Assembly (NCBI RefSeq): GCF_021728415.1
Contig: NZ_JAKKDV010000006.1
Span: 1 to 64,000, forward strand
DNA from: Flaviramulus multivorans
GTDB taxonomy: Bacteria; Bacteroidota; Bacteroidia; Flavobacteriales; Flavobacteriaceae
DNA: 64,000 nucleotides
Reading direction: 5' to 3'
Positions within the stretch are counted from its first letter, which is position 1, and every line of letters begins with the position of its first letter. Of this stretch, positions 57,785-64,000 are shown piece after piece. The position numbers and the translations under genes were made by a program. Under the pieces are notes generated by a model. It ran no database searches. It was not told the origin of the DNA and saw only the letters and a program-made list of their open reading frames with translations.

Positions 57785-58654
57785 ATGCATCAAAAAACTT
57801 TACTCTTCCTGTTCATTTTTTCATTGATTTCGATAACTGTAGTTGCTCAAATAGTTAAACCACCCAAGGGTCGTATTGCTATAGTTGCCGATGGAAATTC
57901 ACCCGACCCTGATGATCTTGGTGGTACAGCCATTTCTATTGCATTACTTAGATCTGCAGGTCTTGAGGATAGACTTGTACATTATTCACATAGTTGCGAT
58001 TTAGTAAGAGACGACAGAATTTCTGAAAAAGCCGAAAAAGAAAGACACCATTTAATGCAAGTAGCTTGCGACATGACGGCACGTCGTTGGGGCGGATTTG
58101 AACAGCTTAAGTTTTACGATGCCCTATGGCAAAAAGAAGAAACCATTAACGATTTAGCTTGGGCTATAAATGCATCAACTGCCGACGATCCTTTATGGAT
58201 TATTGAAGCAGGAGAGCCTGATATTATTGGTATGGCCTTAAAAATAACACCTACAGAGAAACACCAATTTGTAAAAGTTGTAACGCATCACCCTGCTAAT
58301 GATAACGCAGGCGATTATTATACTTGGCAACAAATATTAGATTTTGGTATTGAGGAAGTTCGTATTCCAGACCAAAATATTAAGCTAAAAGTAGATATTG
58401 AACAATGGGATTGGGCAAAAAAACATGAAGACCCACGAATAAGACTCATTTGGACAATAGGAAACATAGCAGAAATTGATAACATAGTAAACTTCCAAAA
58501 AGGTAAATGGGATTGCTCTGATGCCGGTATGATTTTATATTGGATTACGGGTGCGAATGTAAATGATGGATTAAAACAAGGAGATATTGAAGATGTAAAA
58601 AACATGCTTTTAAAATATATTAATAAAAATCCAGAAATTAAACGCAGAAAATAA
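57785..58654 (+). CDS. Secreted nucleoside-hydrolase-fold protein
   Basis: 289 aa with a signal peptide (LFIFSLISITVVAQ). The segment GRIAIVADGNSPDPDDLGGT (residues 29-48) places Asp36, Asp41, Asp43 and Asp44 like the calcium-binding DxDxxxDD cluster of inosine-uridine nucleoside hydrolases. PLWIIEAGEPDIIGMAL and the VVTHHPANDNAG block fit the same fold (DUF1593-type relatives). Classical members split N-ribosides in the cytoplasm; an exported copy inside a PUL suggests action on a glycoside. The gap to the previous gene is 56 bp and to the next only 8 bp. Function unknown; fold assignment moderate. Confidence 0.62.
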   Translation: MHQKTLLFLFIFSLISITVVAQIVKPPKGRIAIVADGNSPDPDDLGGTAISIALLRSAGLEDRLVHYSHSCDLVRDDRISEKAEKERHHLMQVACDMTARRWGGFEQLKFYDALWQKEETINDLAWAINASTADDPLWIIEAGEPDIIGMALKITPTEKHQFVKVVTHHPANDNAGDYYTWQQILDFGIEEVRIPDQNIKLKVDIEQWDWAKKHEDPRIRLIWTIGNIAEIDNIVNFQKGKWDCSDAGMILYWITGANVNDGLKQGDIEDVKNMLLKYINKNPEIKRRK

Positions 58655-58662
58655 TCTTCAAC

Positions 58663-60243
58663 ATGAACTATAAACTTTCTTTTGTTTTATTAATAGCTTT
58701 TTTAAATACAAGTATTTCTTTTACTCAAGAAAAAAACTTAGAAGTTTTAGTATTCTCAAAAACACAAGCTTTTAGGCATAAATCTATCCCCACAGGCCTA
58801 GAGTTTTTGGCAGATATGGCTAAAAAAAATAATTGGAACATACAGTTTTCTGAGGATTCAAATGATTTTAGCATTAGCAATCTTTCACAATATCAAGTTT
58901 TAGTTTTCCTAAATACTTCGGGCGATATTTTTTCTGAAGCACAAAAAGCTGCGCTACAAAATTATTTTGCACGAGGTAAAGGTTTTGTTGGGATACATGC
59001 GGCTTCTGACACAGAAAAAGACTGGGACTGGTTTACTGAAATGATTGGAGCTACTTTTAAAAATCATCCTAAAGTACAAGAAGCAACTCTTAATATAAAT
59101 ACAGAATGTAATCATCCAGCCATTAACGGACTAAAAAGCAAAGAAGTATTTAAGGACGAGTGGTATAATTTTTTAAAACCCGTAGGGAAACACGTATCTG
59201 TTTTAGCTTCCTTAGACGAATCTTCTTATGAAGGCAAAAAAATGGATACCGATAATCACCCTATAAGTTGGTATCATATATATGATGGTGGTCGTGTTTT
59301 TTATACCGGCTTAGGACATACGGATGAAATTTATAACGATTCAAGATATTACAGTCATATTGAAGGTGGTATTTTATGGGCTTCGGGCATGAAAAAAGAA
59401 CCATCGATTTCAAAAAAATGGACCAATTTAATTGATGGCAATCCTCACAAAAATTGGGATGTATTTATTGGTGCTCCACATGCTACAGTGAAGGATTTAG
59501 AAGGTGTAGACCCAAAAAGCGATGGTAAAAATGCTAAACCCTTAGGATTAAATAACGACCCTAAAAAAGTATTTGACTTTAAAACAATTGAAGGTGAGCA
59601 AGTGCTTCATATTTCGGGTGAAATTTATGGCGCTTTAACTTCTAAAAAAGAATATCAAAACTATCATTTAAAACTACAATTTAAATGGGGTAAAAACATT
59701 TGGGAACCTAGGTTGCTCCGTAAAAGAGATAGTGGTATTTTATATCATTGTACGGGATCAAATGGGGCCTTTTGGAATGTTTGGATGCAATCTCAAGAAT
59801 TTCAAGTTCAGGAAGGTGATATGGGAGATTATTATGCTTTAGCTGGAACCATCATTGATATTCCTTCAGTAAAAAAAGAAGGCCAAAAAGAATTTGATTA
59901 TGCAGTTGAAGGTCAACTCCATACATTTTCAAGTGCAGAAAAAAAATTTCCGGCGCATTGCAACAAAGGTTTAAACAATGAAAATCCGTATGGCGAATGG
60001 AATACCTTAGAATTAATTTGTTTTGAAGGCACAAGTTTACACATTGTGAACGGAAAAGTTGTAAATGCCTTATTTAATTCACGTCATAAAGATTTAGATG
60101 ATAATATTGTACCGTTGCAAAAAGGACGCATTCAAATTCAATCAGAAGCAGCAGAAGCGTTCTATAAAGCCATTAAGATTAAATCGATTGATAAAATCCC
60201 TAATAAGTATAAAAAATACGTAAAAGGCTATATGAAAGGTTAA
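58663..60243 (+). CDS. Secreted ThuA - DUF1080 (3-keto-disaccharide hydrolase) fusion
   Basis: 526 aa with a signal peptide (about 1-21). Residues about 27-245 are a ThuA-type class I amidotransferase-like domain: LVFSKTQAFRHKSIPTGLEFL, FVGIHAASDTEKDWDWF, and the YDGGRVFYTGLGHTDEIY end. Residues about 250-520 are a DUF1080 lectin-like domain: KNWDVFIGAP, YHLKLQFKWGKN, RDSGILYHCTG, FQVQEGDMGDYY and EWNTLELICFEG. DUF1080 proteins of Bacteroidota can cleave 3-keto-glycosides. ThuA genes often neighbour Gfo/Idh/MocA sugar oxidoreductases, and one such enzyme is at 44800-46113. Last gene of the plus operon; it converges on the next gene with a 61-bp gap. Substrate unknown. Confidence 0.78.
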   Translation: MNYKLSFVLLIAFLNTSISFTQEKNLEVLVFSKTQAFRHKSIPTGLEFLADMAKKNNWNIQFSEDSNDFSISNLSQYQVLVFLNTSGDIFSEAQKAALQNYFARGKGFVGIHAASDTEKDWDWFTEMIGATFKNHPKVQEATLNINTECNHPAINGLKSKEVFKDEWYNFLKPVGKHVSVLASLDESSYEGKKMDTDNHPISWYHIYDGGRVFYTGLGHTDEIYNDSRYYSHIEGGILWASGMKKEPSISKKWTNLIDGNPHKNWDVFIGAPHATVKDLEGVDPKSDGKNAKPLGLNNDPKKVFDFKTIEGEQVLHISGEIYGALTSKKEYQNYHLKLQFKWGKNIWEPRLLRKRDSGILYHCTGSNGAFWNVWMQSQEFQVQEGDMGDYYALAGTIIDIPSVKKEGQKEFDYAVEGQLHTFSSAEKKFPAHCNKGLNNENPYGEWNTLELICFEGTSLHIVNGKVVNALFNSRHKDLDDNIVPLQKGRIQIQSEAAEAFYKAIKIKSIDKIPNKYKKYVKGYMKG

Positions 60244-60304
60244 CATTTATCCTGATCTATTAATAAAACAAATCGTTAATTAATTTTAACTAAACATTCT
60301 TCTG

Positions 60305-61969
60305 TTATTGAGGAATAAGCTCGATAAGTTTAACACTATGCGGTTCTAAATCAACTTCTAACGTAAGTTTACCTTCTACTTTTTTAATTAAAGAACCTGA
60401 AATGGTTTGAGGTAATTCAGCCAACTGGATATATTTTGATAAGTTGGCATTAAGCACGTTTTTCCATCCATCTTCAAAACGATCTGAAGGTCTGTTCCCA
60501 TAAATACGTCCATTCGTTTTTTCACCTACACCAGCAGCTCTAACATCTTTATAAAGCTCGTGCATCATGATACCATGTGTTTTATCAACCGTCCATTCAT
60601 TCATTCTCCAAGTTGTTCCACCAGCAATAATGCCGCCTTCTAATTGCGGATACAAGGTTCTTTTTGACGTGCTCGTTCTAGTTGTGTTGTGGTTATAAAC
60701 CAATAGGTAGATTATATCGCCTTTAACCACAGGAATTACTCCCGCATGACCACTTAAACTTTCTATAGCTTCTAGTCTATTTCCTCCTTCCATCTTCAAA
60801 AACATTTCAGTCACATTTCTTCTACCTTGGGGCAGATCGCTAGATTCTATTTCTTGTCCCCAATCATAAATTTCAGTGATTCCGTTCTCGTAAGCCAAAT
60901 CGGCTATTCTTGCATACCAGCTTGCCCCAAATTCTGTGGCATCTGTTAGACTCACTCCTCGAACTCTATTTTCGTCACGCAATATTCCAAATTCCTGTAT
61001 ATCAAAAGGTATATTGCTAAACTGAGGGTAACTATTAAGTTTTGCTCTAAATGCTTGAACCGCTTCTGGGAGTCTTACTTTATTTTCATCCATTTTCTCG
61101 TAATATGAAAAACAGAAAAAATCCATTTTTGTACCTGTTTCTCCAGTTGCATAATTTGTACCGTTTGCACAATGGTCAATAATTTCTGTGGTATATGTCG
61201 CTACGCCCTCTGTTAAATTATTTCCCGGACCAATAATGGCATCAGGAATTACTTTTAAAACTTCATCTACGGTAATATCATAATGCTTAAAAAATTCTTC
61301 TTTTGTACCATTCCAGTGTTGAGGTGAGTAATTTGGCTCTGTAGCTACTCTAAAACGCCAAGTTTTAACTTCATTCATACCAAACTCAGTGATAAGCGTT
61401 TGCAAGAATGCATTTATGTATTGTCTCCAAATGTTATAATCATCTGGTGGATTTGTATTTCCGTAGGTATTCACCTCTTTTACAGCATTCATTTCCCAGG
61501 GCACATTATCTAAAACAATTCTTGGTTTGAAGCCTGTTTGCATGAAACCACGCATACTGCTTAATAAACCGCTAAAATCTGTTATAATGTTTCCTGAGCC
61601 ATCTACACCTTTATAAAAATCGTTTAAATTATCAGTTCTTCCTCCAAGAACTCTCACCATATTGTAACTTTTTACATAAGACTTTATAGGATCAAGCGAA
61701 GATCGAAAACTAGAACTTGCAAATCTGGTTTGATTAACCATGGGCCTAGTGGACCAAAAGTTATAAAATTGCCCTACTACTGCTCCTGTATTTATAGCTA
61801 CTAAATTATTTGGATCTACAACTATTACTGGCTCTTCAGGTTCTTCAGGCTCTGGGTATTCTATAATTACTTCACCAATATCGTCAGATTTTGAACATGT
61901 AAAGAAAAGGGTAAATACTGATAGAAATAAAATAACAGTATACTTTCTTGTCGAATAAATTGATTTCAT
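60305..61969 (-). CDS. GH39-like glycosidase, lipoprotein
   Basis: 554 aa. Lipobox FFTCSKSDD followed by an acidic Pro/Glu linker (EYPEPEEPEEP, residues 37-47) that holds the enzyme away from the membrane. A GH-A barrel occupies about residues 60-400, with acid/base Glu211 in TWRFRVATEPN and nucleophile Glu326 in FDIQEFGI, then a C-terminal beta-sandwich (about 410-550). The VRVLGG and RIVLDNVPWE blocks match the 853-aa T9SS relative at 20808-23369. That relative lacks a lipobox and has extra domains, so the pair may act at different locations. It has its own PUL box. GH39 is the closest family from memory; specificity (xyloside, rhamnoside or uronide) is open. Confidence 0.72.
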   Translation of the reverse strand: MKSIYSTRKYTVILFLSVFTLFFTCSKSDDIGEVIIEYPEPEEPEEPVIVVDPNNLVAINTGAVVGQFYNFWSTRPMVNQTRFASSSFRSSLDPIKSYVKSYNMVRVLGGRTDNLNDFYKGVDGSGNIITDFSGLLSSMRGFMQTGFKPRIVLDNVPWEMNAVKEVNTYGNTNPPDDYNIWRQYINAFLQTLITEFGMNEVKTWRFRVATEPNYSPQHWNGTKEEFFKHYDITVDEVLKVIPDAIIGPGNNLTEGVATYTTEIIDHCANGTNYATGETGTKMDFFCFSYYEKMDENKVRLPEAVQAFRAKLNSYPQFSNIPFDIQEFGILRDENRVRGVSLTDATEFGASWYARIADLAYENGITEIYDWGQEIESSDLPQGRRNVTEMFLKMEGGNRLEAIESLSGHAGVIPVVKGDIIYLLVYNHNTTRTSTSKRTLYPQLEGGIIAGGTTWRMNEWTVDKTHGIMMHELYKDVRAAGVGEKTNGRIYGNRPSDRFEDGWKNVLNANLSKYIQLAELPQTISGSLIKKVEGKLTLEVDLEPHSVKLIELIPQ

Positions 61970-61986
61970 AATCTAATCTTTTACTA

Positions 61987-62032
61987 CAAAACAATTGAAA
62001 ATAGACATGAAATCTATCCTGTACTGTCGTGT
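61987..62032 (-). promoter_or_regulatory. PUL-box promoter of the GH39-like lipoprotein gene
   Basis: Minus strand: ACACGACAGTACAGGATAG (62014-62032), 19 nt, then TTGTTTTG (61987-61994). The start codon is 17 nt beyond the -7 element, a very short leader. The distal half is degenerate (CACGA). Confidence 0.7.
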
Positions 62033-62111
62033 TGTGAAAACACATATTAATTGAACAAAAAGCTTAGGTTTCTTTTATAATTGCTTTAGTTTTAGGATTT
62101 TTATATCTTTT

Positions 62112-63704
62112 TTAATCAATGATTACTTTACTTTTCCACCAGTTTTCATTGGGTTGAAAATCTTTTGAGAGGACCTCTAAACGTTGCTTTTCCAAAGATG
62201 GCCATTTGTTATTTATGGTATTTAAATAACGTGTTTCAGCTTTATTTTCATTGTATTTCGTATCGTCAACTGGATATTTAGCGTTTACCTCTTTTAACCA
62301 CGACAATAAATTATCACTAAGTGATTTTGCAACTTCAGGATACCGAGCAATGACATTTAAATCATCATTTTCTTGTGATGGTAATTTATATAACTCTTCA
62401 CAGCCATCTTCCCAATAGTGAATTAGCTTCCATCCATTTTCTTGAATTATGGATGTGGGCTCTCCTCCTTGATTTCCATAATGGGGATAGTGCCAATACA
62501 ATGGTCTGTTTACCTCCAAAGGCTGTCCTTCTAATAATGGCTTAAGACTGATACCATCTTTATGCTGCTCTGGATTTAATGGCACATTAGCCAAATCTAA
62601 AAGCGTTGGATAAAAATCGGTATTAATTACAGAAAACTCTGTTTTTACACCTGCATTTTTTAACCATGGTACTTTTATAAAATAGGGTTCGCGTATACCA
62701 CCTTCCCATTGGTAGCCTTTTCCGCCTCTTAGTGGTAAATTACTAGTTGCATAATGATCTCCTGATGCTACTCCTCCGTTATCTGAGGTGAATACAACTA
62801 TAGTGTTCCTATCTAATCCGTTATCTTTTAATGCTTTCAAAACGATACCCACCGCGTCATCCATAGTTTCAACTAATCCTGCATATATAGGATTGTCTTG
62901 TACTTGACGGACAGGTAATACACGCTCCATCTTATAACCTGAATCTGCAATGCCTAGGCTATCGGCTTTATCGCGGTATTTTCGCCATTTTGCTTCTGTA
63001 GTTTGAATGGGTGCATGTACAGCATAAAAAGATAAAAATGCAAAAAATGTTGTGTCTTTATGTTTTGAAATAAAATCGGCCGTTTCATTGGCTAAACGGA
63101 TGGTTAAATTTTCACCATCTTGATTATTTTTTAATTTAGGATTTTGCCAAGGCGCAAAGTATCCACCTTTTGGTGAACCTGCTTCTATACCAGCGATATT
63201 AATATCGAAACCATGATTTTCAGGATAAGAGCCTTCGCCTCCTAAATGCCATTTTCCAGCAAAATAGGTTTTATAGCCATTGCTTTTGAATGCTTCGGCG
63301 ATGGTAATTTCTTCTATTGGTAAGGCTTGAACGTAATCTGCCGGTAATAATTTATCATGGCGATCTCTTGAGCGCCACGCCTCTCCTGTTTTTGCTCCTA
63401 TCCAATCGGTAATGCCATGACGTGCAGTGAACTTCCCTGTCATGATACTGGCGCGCGACGGACTGCATACGCGACTTGCAGCGTAACCATTCGTAAATAT
63501 CATCCCTTGGTTTGCTAATTTATCTACGTTTGGGGTTTCGTAAAACGTGCTACCCGTAACTCCTAAATCGTGATAGCCTAAATCGTCTACTAAAATGAAT
63601 AAAACATTGGGTTTTGTTTGTTCTTTTTGTACTTGCCCTTTGCTATTACAACTTAAAAAAACTAGTAAGACTAAACAGAAACTGAATATTTTAGACAGAT
63701 GCAT
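62112..63704 (-). CDS. S1-family sulfatase, lipoprotein (CSPSR)
   Basis: 530 aa, the longest sulfatase here, with lipobox LVFLSC. Features: FILVDDLGYHDLGVTG, CSPSRASIMTG with Cys80, FAGKWHLGGEG, FYAVHAPIQT, and the second metal site FTSDNGGVASGDHYATSN followed by LRGGKGYQWEGGIREP. This is the arylsulfatase A-like plan (S1_16-type branch), different from the iduronate-type enzymes in the main operon. It is upstream of the GH39-like gene, but 142 bp and a separate PUL box lie between them, so the two need not be one operon. No PUL box precedes it. Sulfate position is unknown. Confidence 0.86.
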   Translation of the reverse strand: MHLSKIFSFCLVLLVFLSCNSKGQVQKEQTKPNVLFILVDDLGYHDLGVTGSTFYETPNVDKLANQGMIFTNGYAASRVCSPSRASIMTGKFTARHGITDWIGAKTGEAWRSRDRHDKLLPADYVQALPIEEITIAEAFKSNGYKTYFAGKWHLGGEGSYPENHGFDINIAGIEAGSPKGGYFAPWQNPKLKNNQDGENLTIRLANETADFISKHKDTTFFAFLSFYAVHAPIQTTEAKWRKYRDKADSLGIADSGYKMERVLPVRQVQDNPIYAGLVETMDDAVGIVLKALKDNGLDRNTIVVFTSDNGGVASGDHYATSNLPLRGGKGYQWEGGIREPYFIKVPWLKNAGVKTEFSVINTDFYPTLLDLANVPLNPEQHKDGISLKPLLEGQPLEVNRPLYWHYPHYGNQGGEPTSIIQENGWKLIHYWEDGCEELYKLPSQENDDLNVIARYPEVAKSLSDNLLSWLKEVNAKYPVDDTKYNENKAETRYLNTINNKWPSLEKQRLEVLSKDFQPNENWWKSKVIID

Positions 63705-63769
63705 ATTTACTATTTTTTTAATCTACTGAGGTTTTACTTTTTTGTGGTTAAGCATAAACATAACTATTA

Positions 63770-63924
63770 GCGCGTTAGGGATTGCTGCGGCATCCTTTTT
63801 AATACTCGACTTGACTAAAGATAGTTTTTAAACTATACAGTAACAGATTGCCACGTCGCTCGCTCCTCGCAATGACATATTAAAAAGATATAGCGGAAAG
63901 CCCGACCCCTTGCGGGTAACGCGC
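63770..63924. repeat. Intergenic repeat element, copy 2, with terminal inverted repeats
   Basis: GCGCGTTA (63770-63777) and TAACGCGC (63917-63924) are perfect 8-bp terminal inverted repeats around a non-coding core. Left and right ends and the TCCTTTTT core resemble the element at 2949-3057. An internal piece, ATTGCCACGTCGCTCGCTCC to CGCAATGAC (63847-63876), is a separate GC-rich REP-like sequence. No coding capacity. This fills most of the gap between the last sulfatase and the gene at the right edge. Confidence 0.55.
63847..63876. repeat. REP-like palindromic sequence inside the right repeat
   Basis: Read on the minus strand it is GTCATTGCGAGGAGCGAGCG followed by ACGTGGCAAT. ATTGC and GCAAT form its inverted ends. 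Sequences of the form GTCATTGCGAGG...GCAATC are common dispersed intergenic repeats in Flavobacteriia and other bacteria. Its copy number in this genome cannot be seen here. Confidence 0.5.
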
Positions 63925-63934
63925 AAATATTTAA

Positions 63935-64000
63935 TTAAAGTTTTGCCGCTTTGGGCCCATCATAATCATAAGTGAACCAATCGACATCGATATATCCTGC
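63935..64000 (-). CDS. C-terminal end of a gene cut by the window edge (GH43-like tail)
   Basis: The last 66 bases read on the minus strand as AGYIDVDWFTYDYDGPKAAK, then L and TAA. The pattern AGYxDxDWFxY is common at the C-terminus of GH43-type beta-xylosidases and related beta-sandwich domains. With only 21 residues visible, the family is a guess. The gene runs in the same direction as the PUL and lies upstream of the last sulfatase, so the locus probably extends to the right. Confidence 0.4.
   Translation of the reverse strand, partial: AGYIDVDWFTYDYDGPKAAKL

Noticed and set aside
60247-60264. TCCTG-containing sequence resembling a PUL box after the ThuA-DUF1080 gene
   Set aside because: Only one half-site, no second half at 10 bp, no -7 element 19 nt away, and it lies between two convergent stop codons.
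63838-63924. Candidate CRISPR repeat or small RNA in the GC-rich right-hand gap
   Set aside because: The repeat occurs once, there are no spacers or cas genes, and the end structure fits a dispersed repeat element better.

Overview
The window looks like a chromosomal segment of a marine member of Bacteroidota, most likely Flavobacteriaceae. The evidence is AT-rich DNA, a SusC/SusD pair, C-terminal type IX secretion (T9SS) sorting domains, many lipoproteins, and promoters with the Bacteroidota -7 element TANNTTTG. Nearly all of it is a polysaccharide utilization locus (PUL) plus the cytoplasmic pathways that use the released sugars. Enzyme content (alpha-L-rhamnosidases GH78 x2 and GH106, two BNR-type beta-propeller lyase candidates, seven S1 sulfatases, GH2, GH3, GH5-like and two GH39-like enzymes, plus rhamnose and xylose catabolism) points to a sulfated rhamnose-, xylose- and uronate-containing glycan. 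Green-algal ulvan fits best. The genus and the substrate are inferences.

Layout. 1-4548 (minus strand): xylose operon xylB, xylA, a XylE-like symporter and the start of transketolase. 4678-12321 (minus): rhamnose operon reading rhaEW (aldolase/dehydrogenase fusion), rhaI, an FGGY rhamnulokinase, an L-lactate dehydrogenase and an NCS1-type permease. 12854-15058 (plus): two tandem paralogous GntR-type regulators. 15078-23369 (minus): a T9SS-exported GH39-like enzyme, three sulfatases, a tiny ORF and a lactonase. 23492-41634 (minus): two GH78, a sulfatase, GH2, GH106, a PL25-like protein and two sulfatases. 41836-44289 (minus): a multidomain PL24-like T9SS protein. 44403-46455 (minus): rhamnose mutarotase, a TAT-exported Gfo/Idh/MocA oxidoreductase and a broken esterase gene. 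46574-51186 (minus): an orphan T9SS protein, GH3 and a GH5-like enzyme. 51547-56155 (minus): susD and susC. 56487-60243 (plus): a secreted carbohydrate-binding-like protein, a nucleoside-hydrolase-fold protein and a ThuA-DUF1080 fusion. 60305-63704 (minus): a second GH39-like lipoprotein and a seventh sulfatase. The last 66 bases are the C-terminal end of another gene.

The most striking observation is regulatory. Ten promoters, nine on the minus strand and one on the plus strand, carry the same 10-bp direct repeat (gene strand CAGGA-N5-CAGGATA). In every case exactly 19 nt separate the 8-mer CAGGATAC (or variant) from a TANNTTTG-like -7 box. These promoters control susCD, the lyase, GH78, both GH39, GH5/GH3, the orphan T9SS protein and the plus-strand operon. 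They also control the cytosolic rhamnose operon and its permease. This indicates one activator for depolymerisation, uptake and rhamnose catabolism.

How the parts fit: surface lyases and T9SS enzymes cut the polymer and SusCD imports oligomers. Periplasmic or surface sulfatases and exo-glycosidases then trim them. RhaM, RhaI, rhamnulokinase and RhaEW convert rhamnose to DHAP and lactate, and LldD takes lactate to pyruvate. XylA, XylB and transketolase handle xylose. No tRNA, rRNA, CRISPR array, IS element or phage gene was seen.
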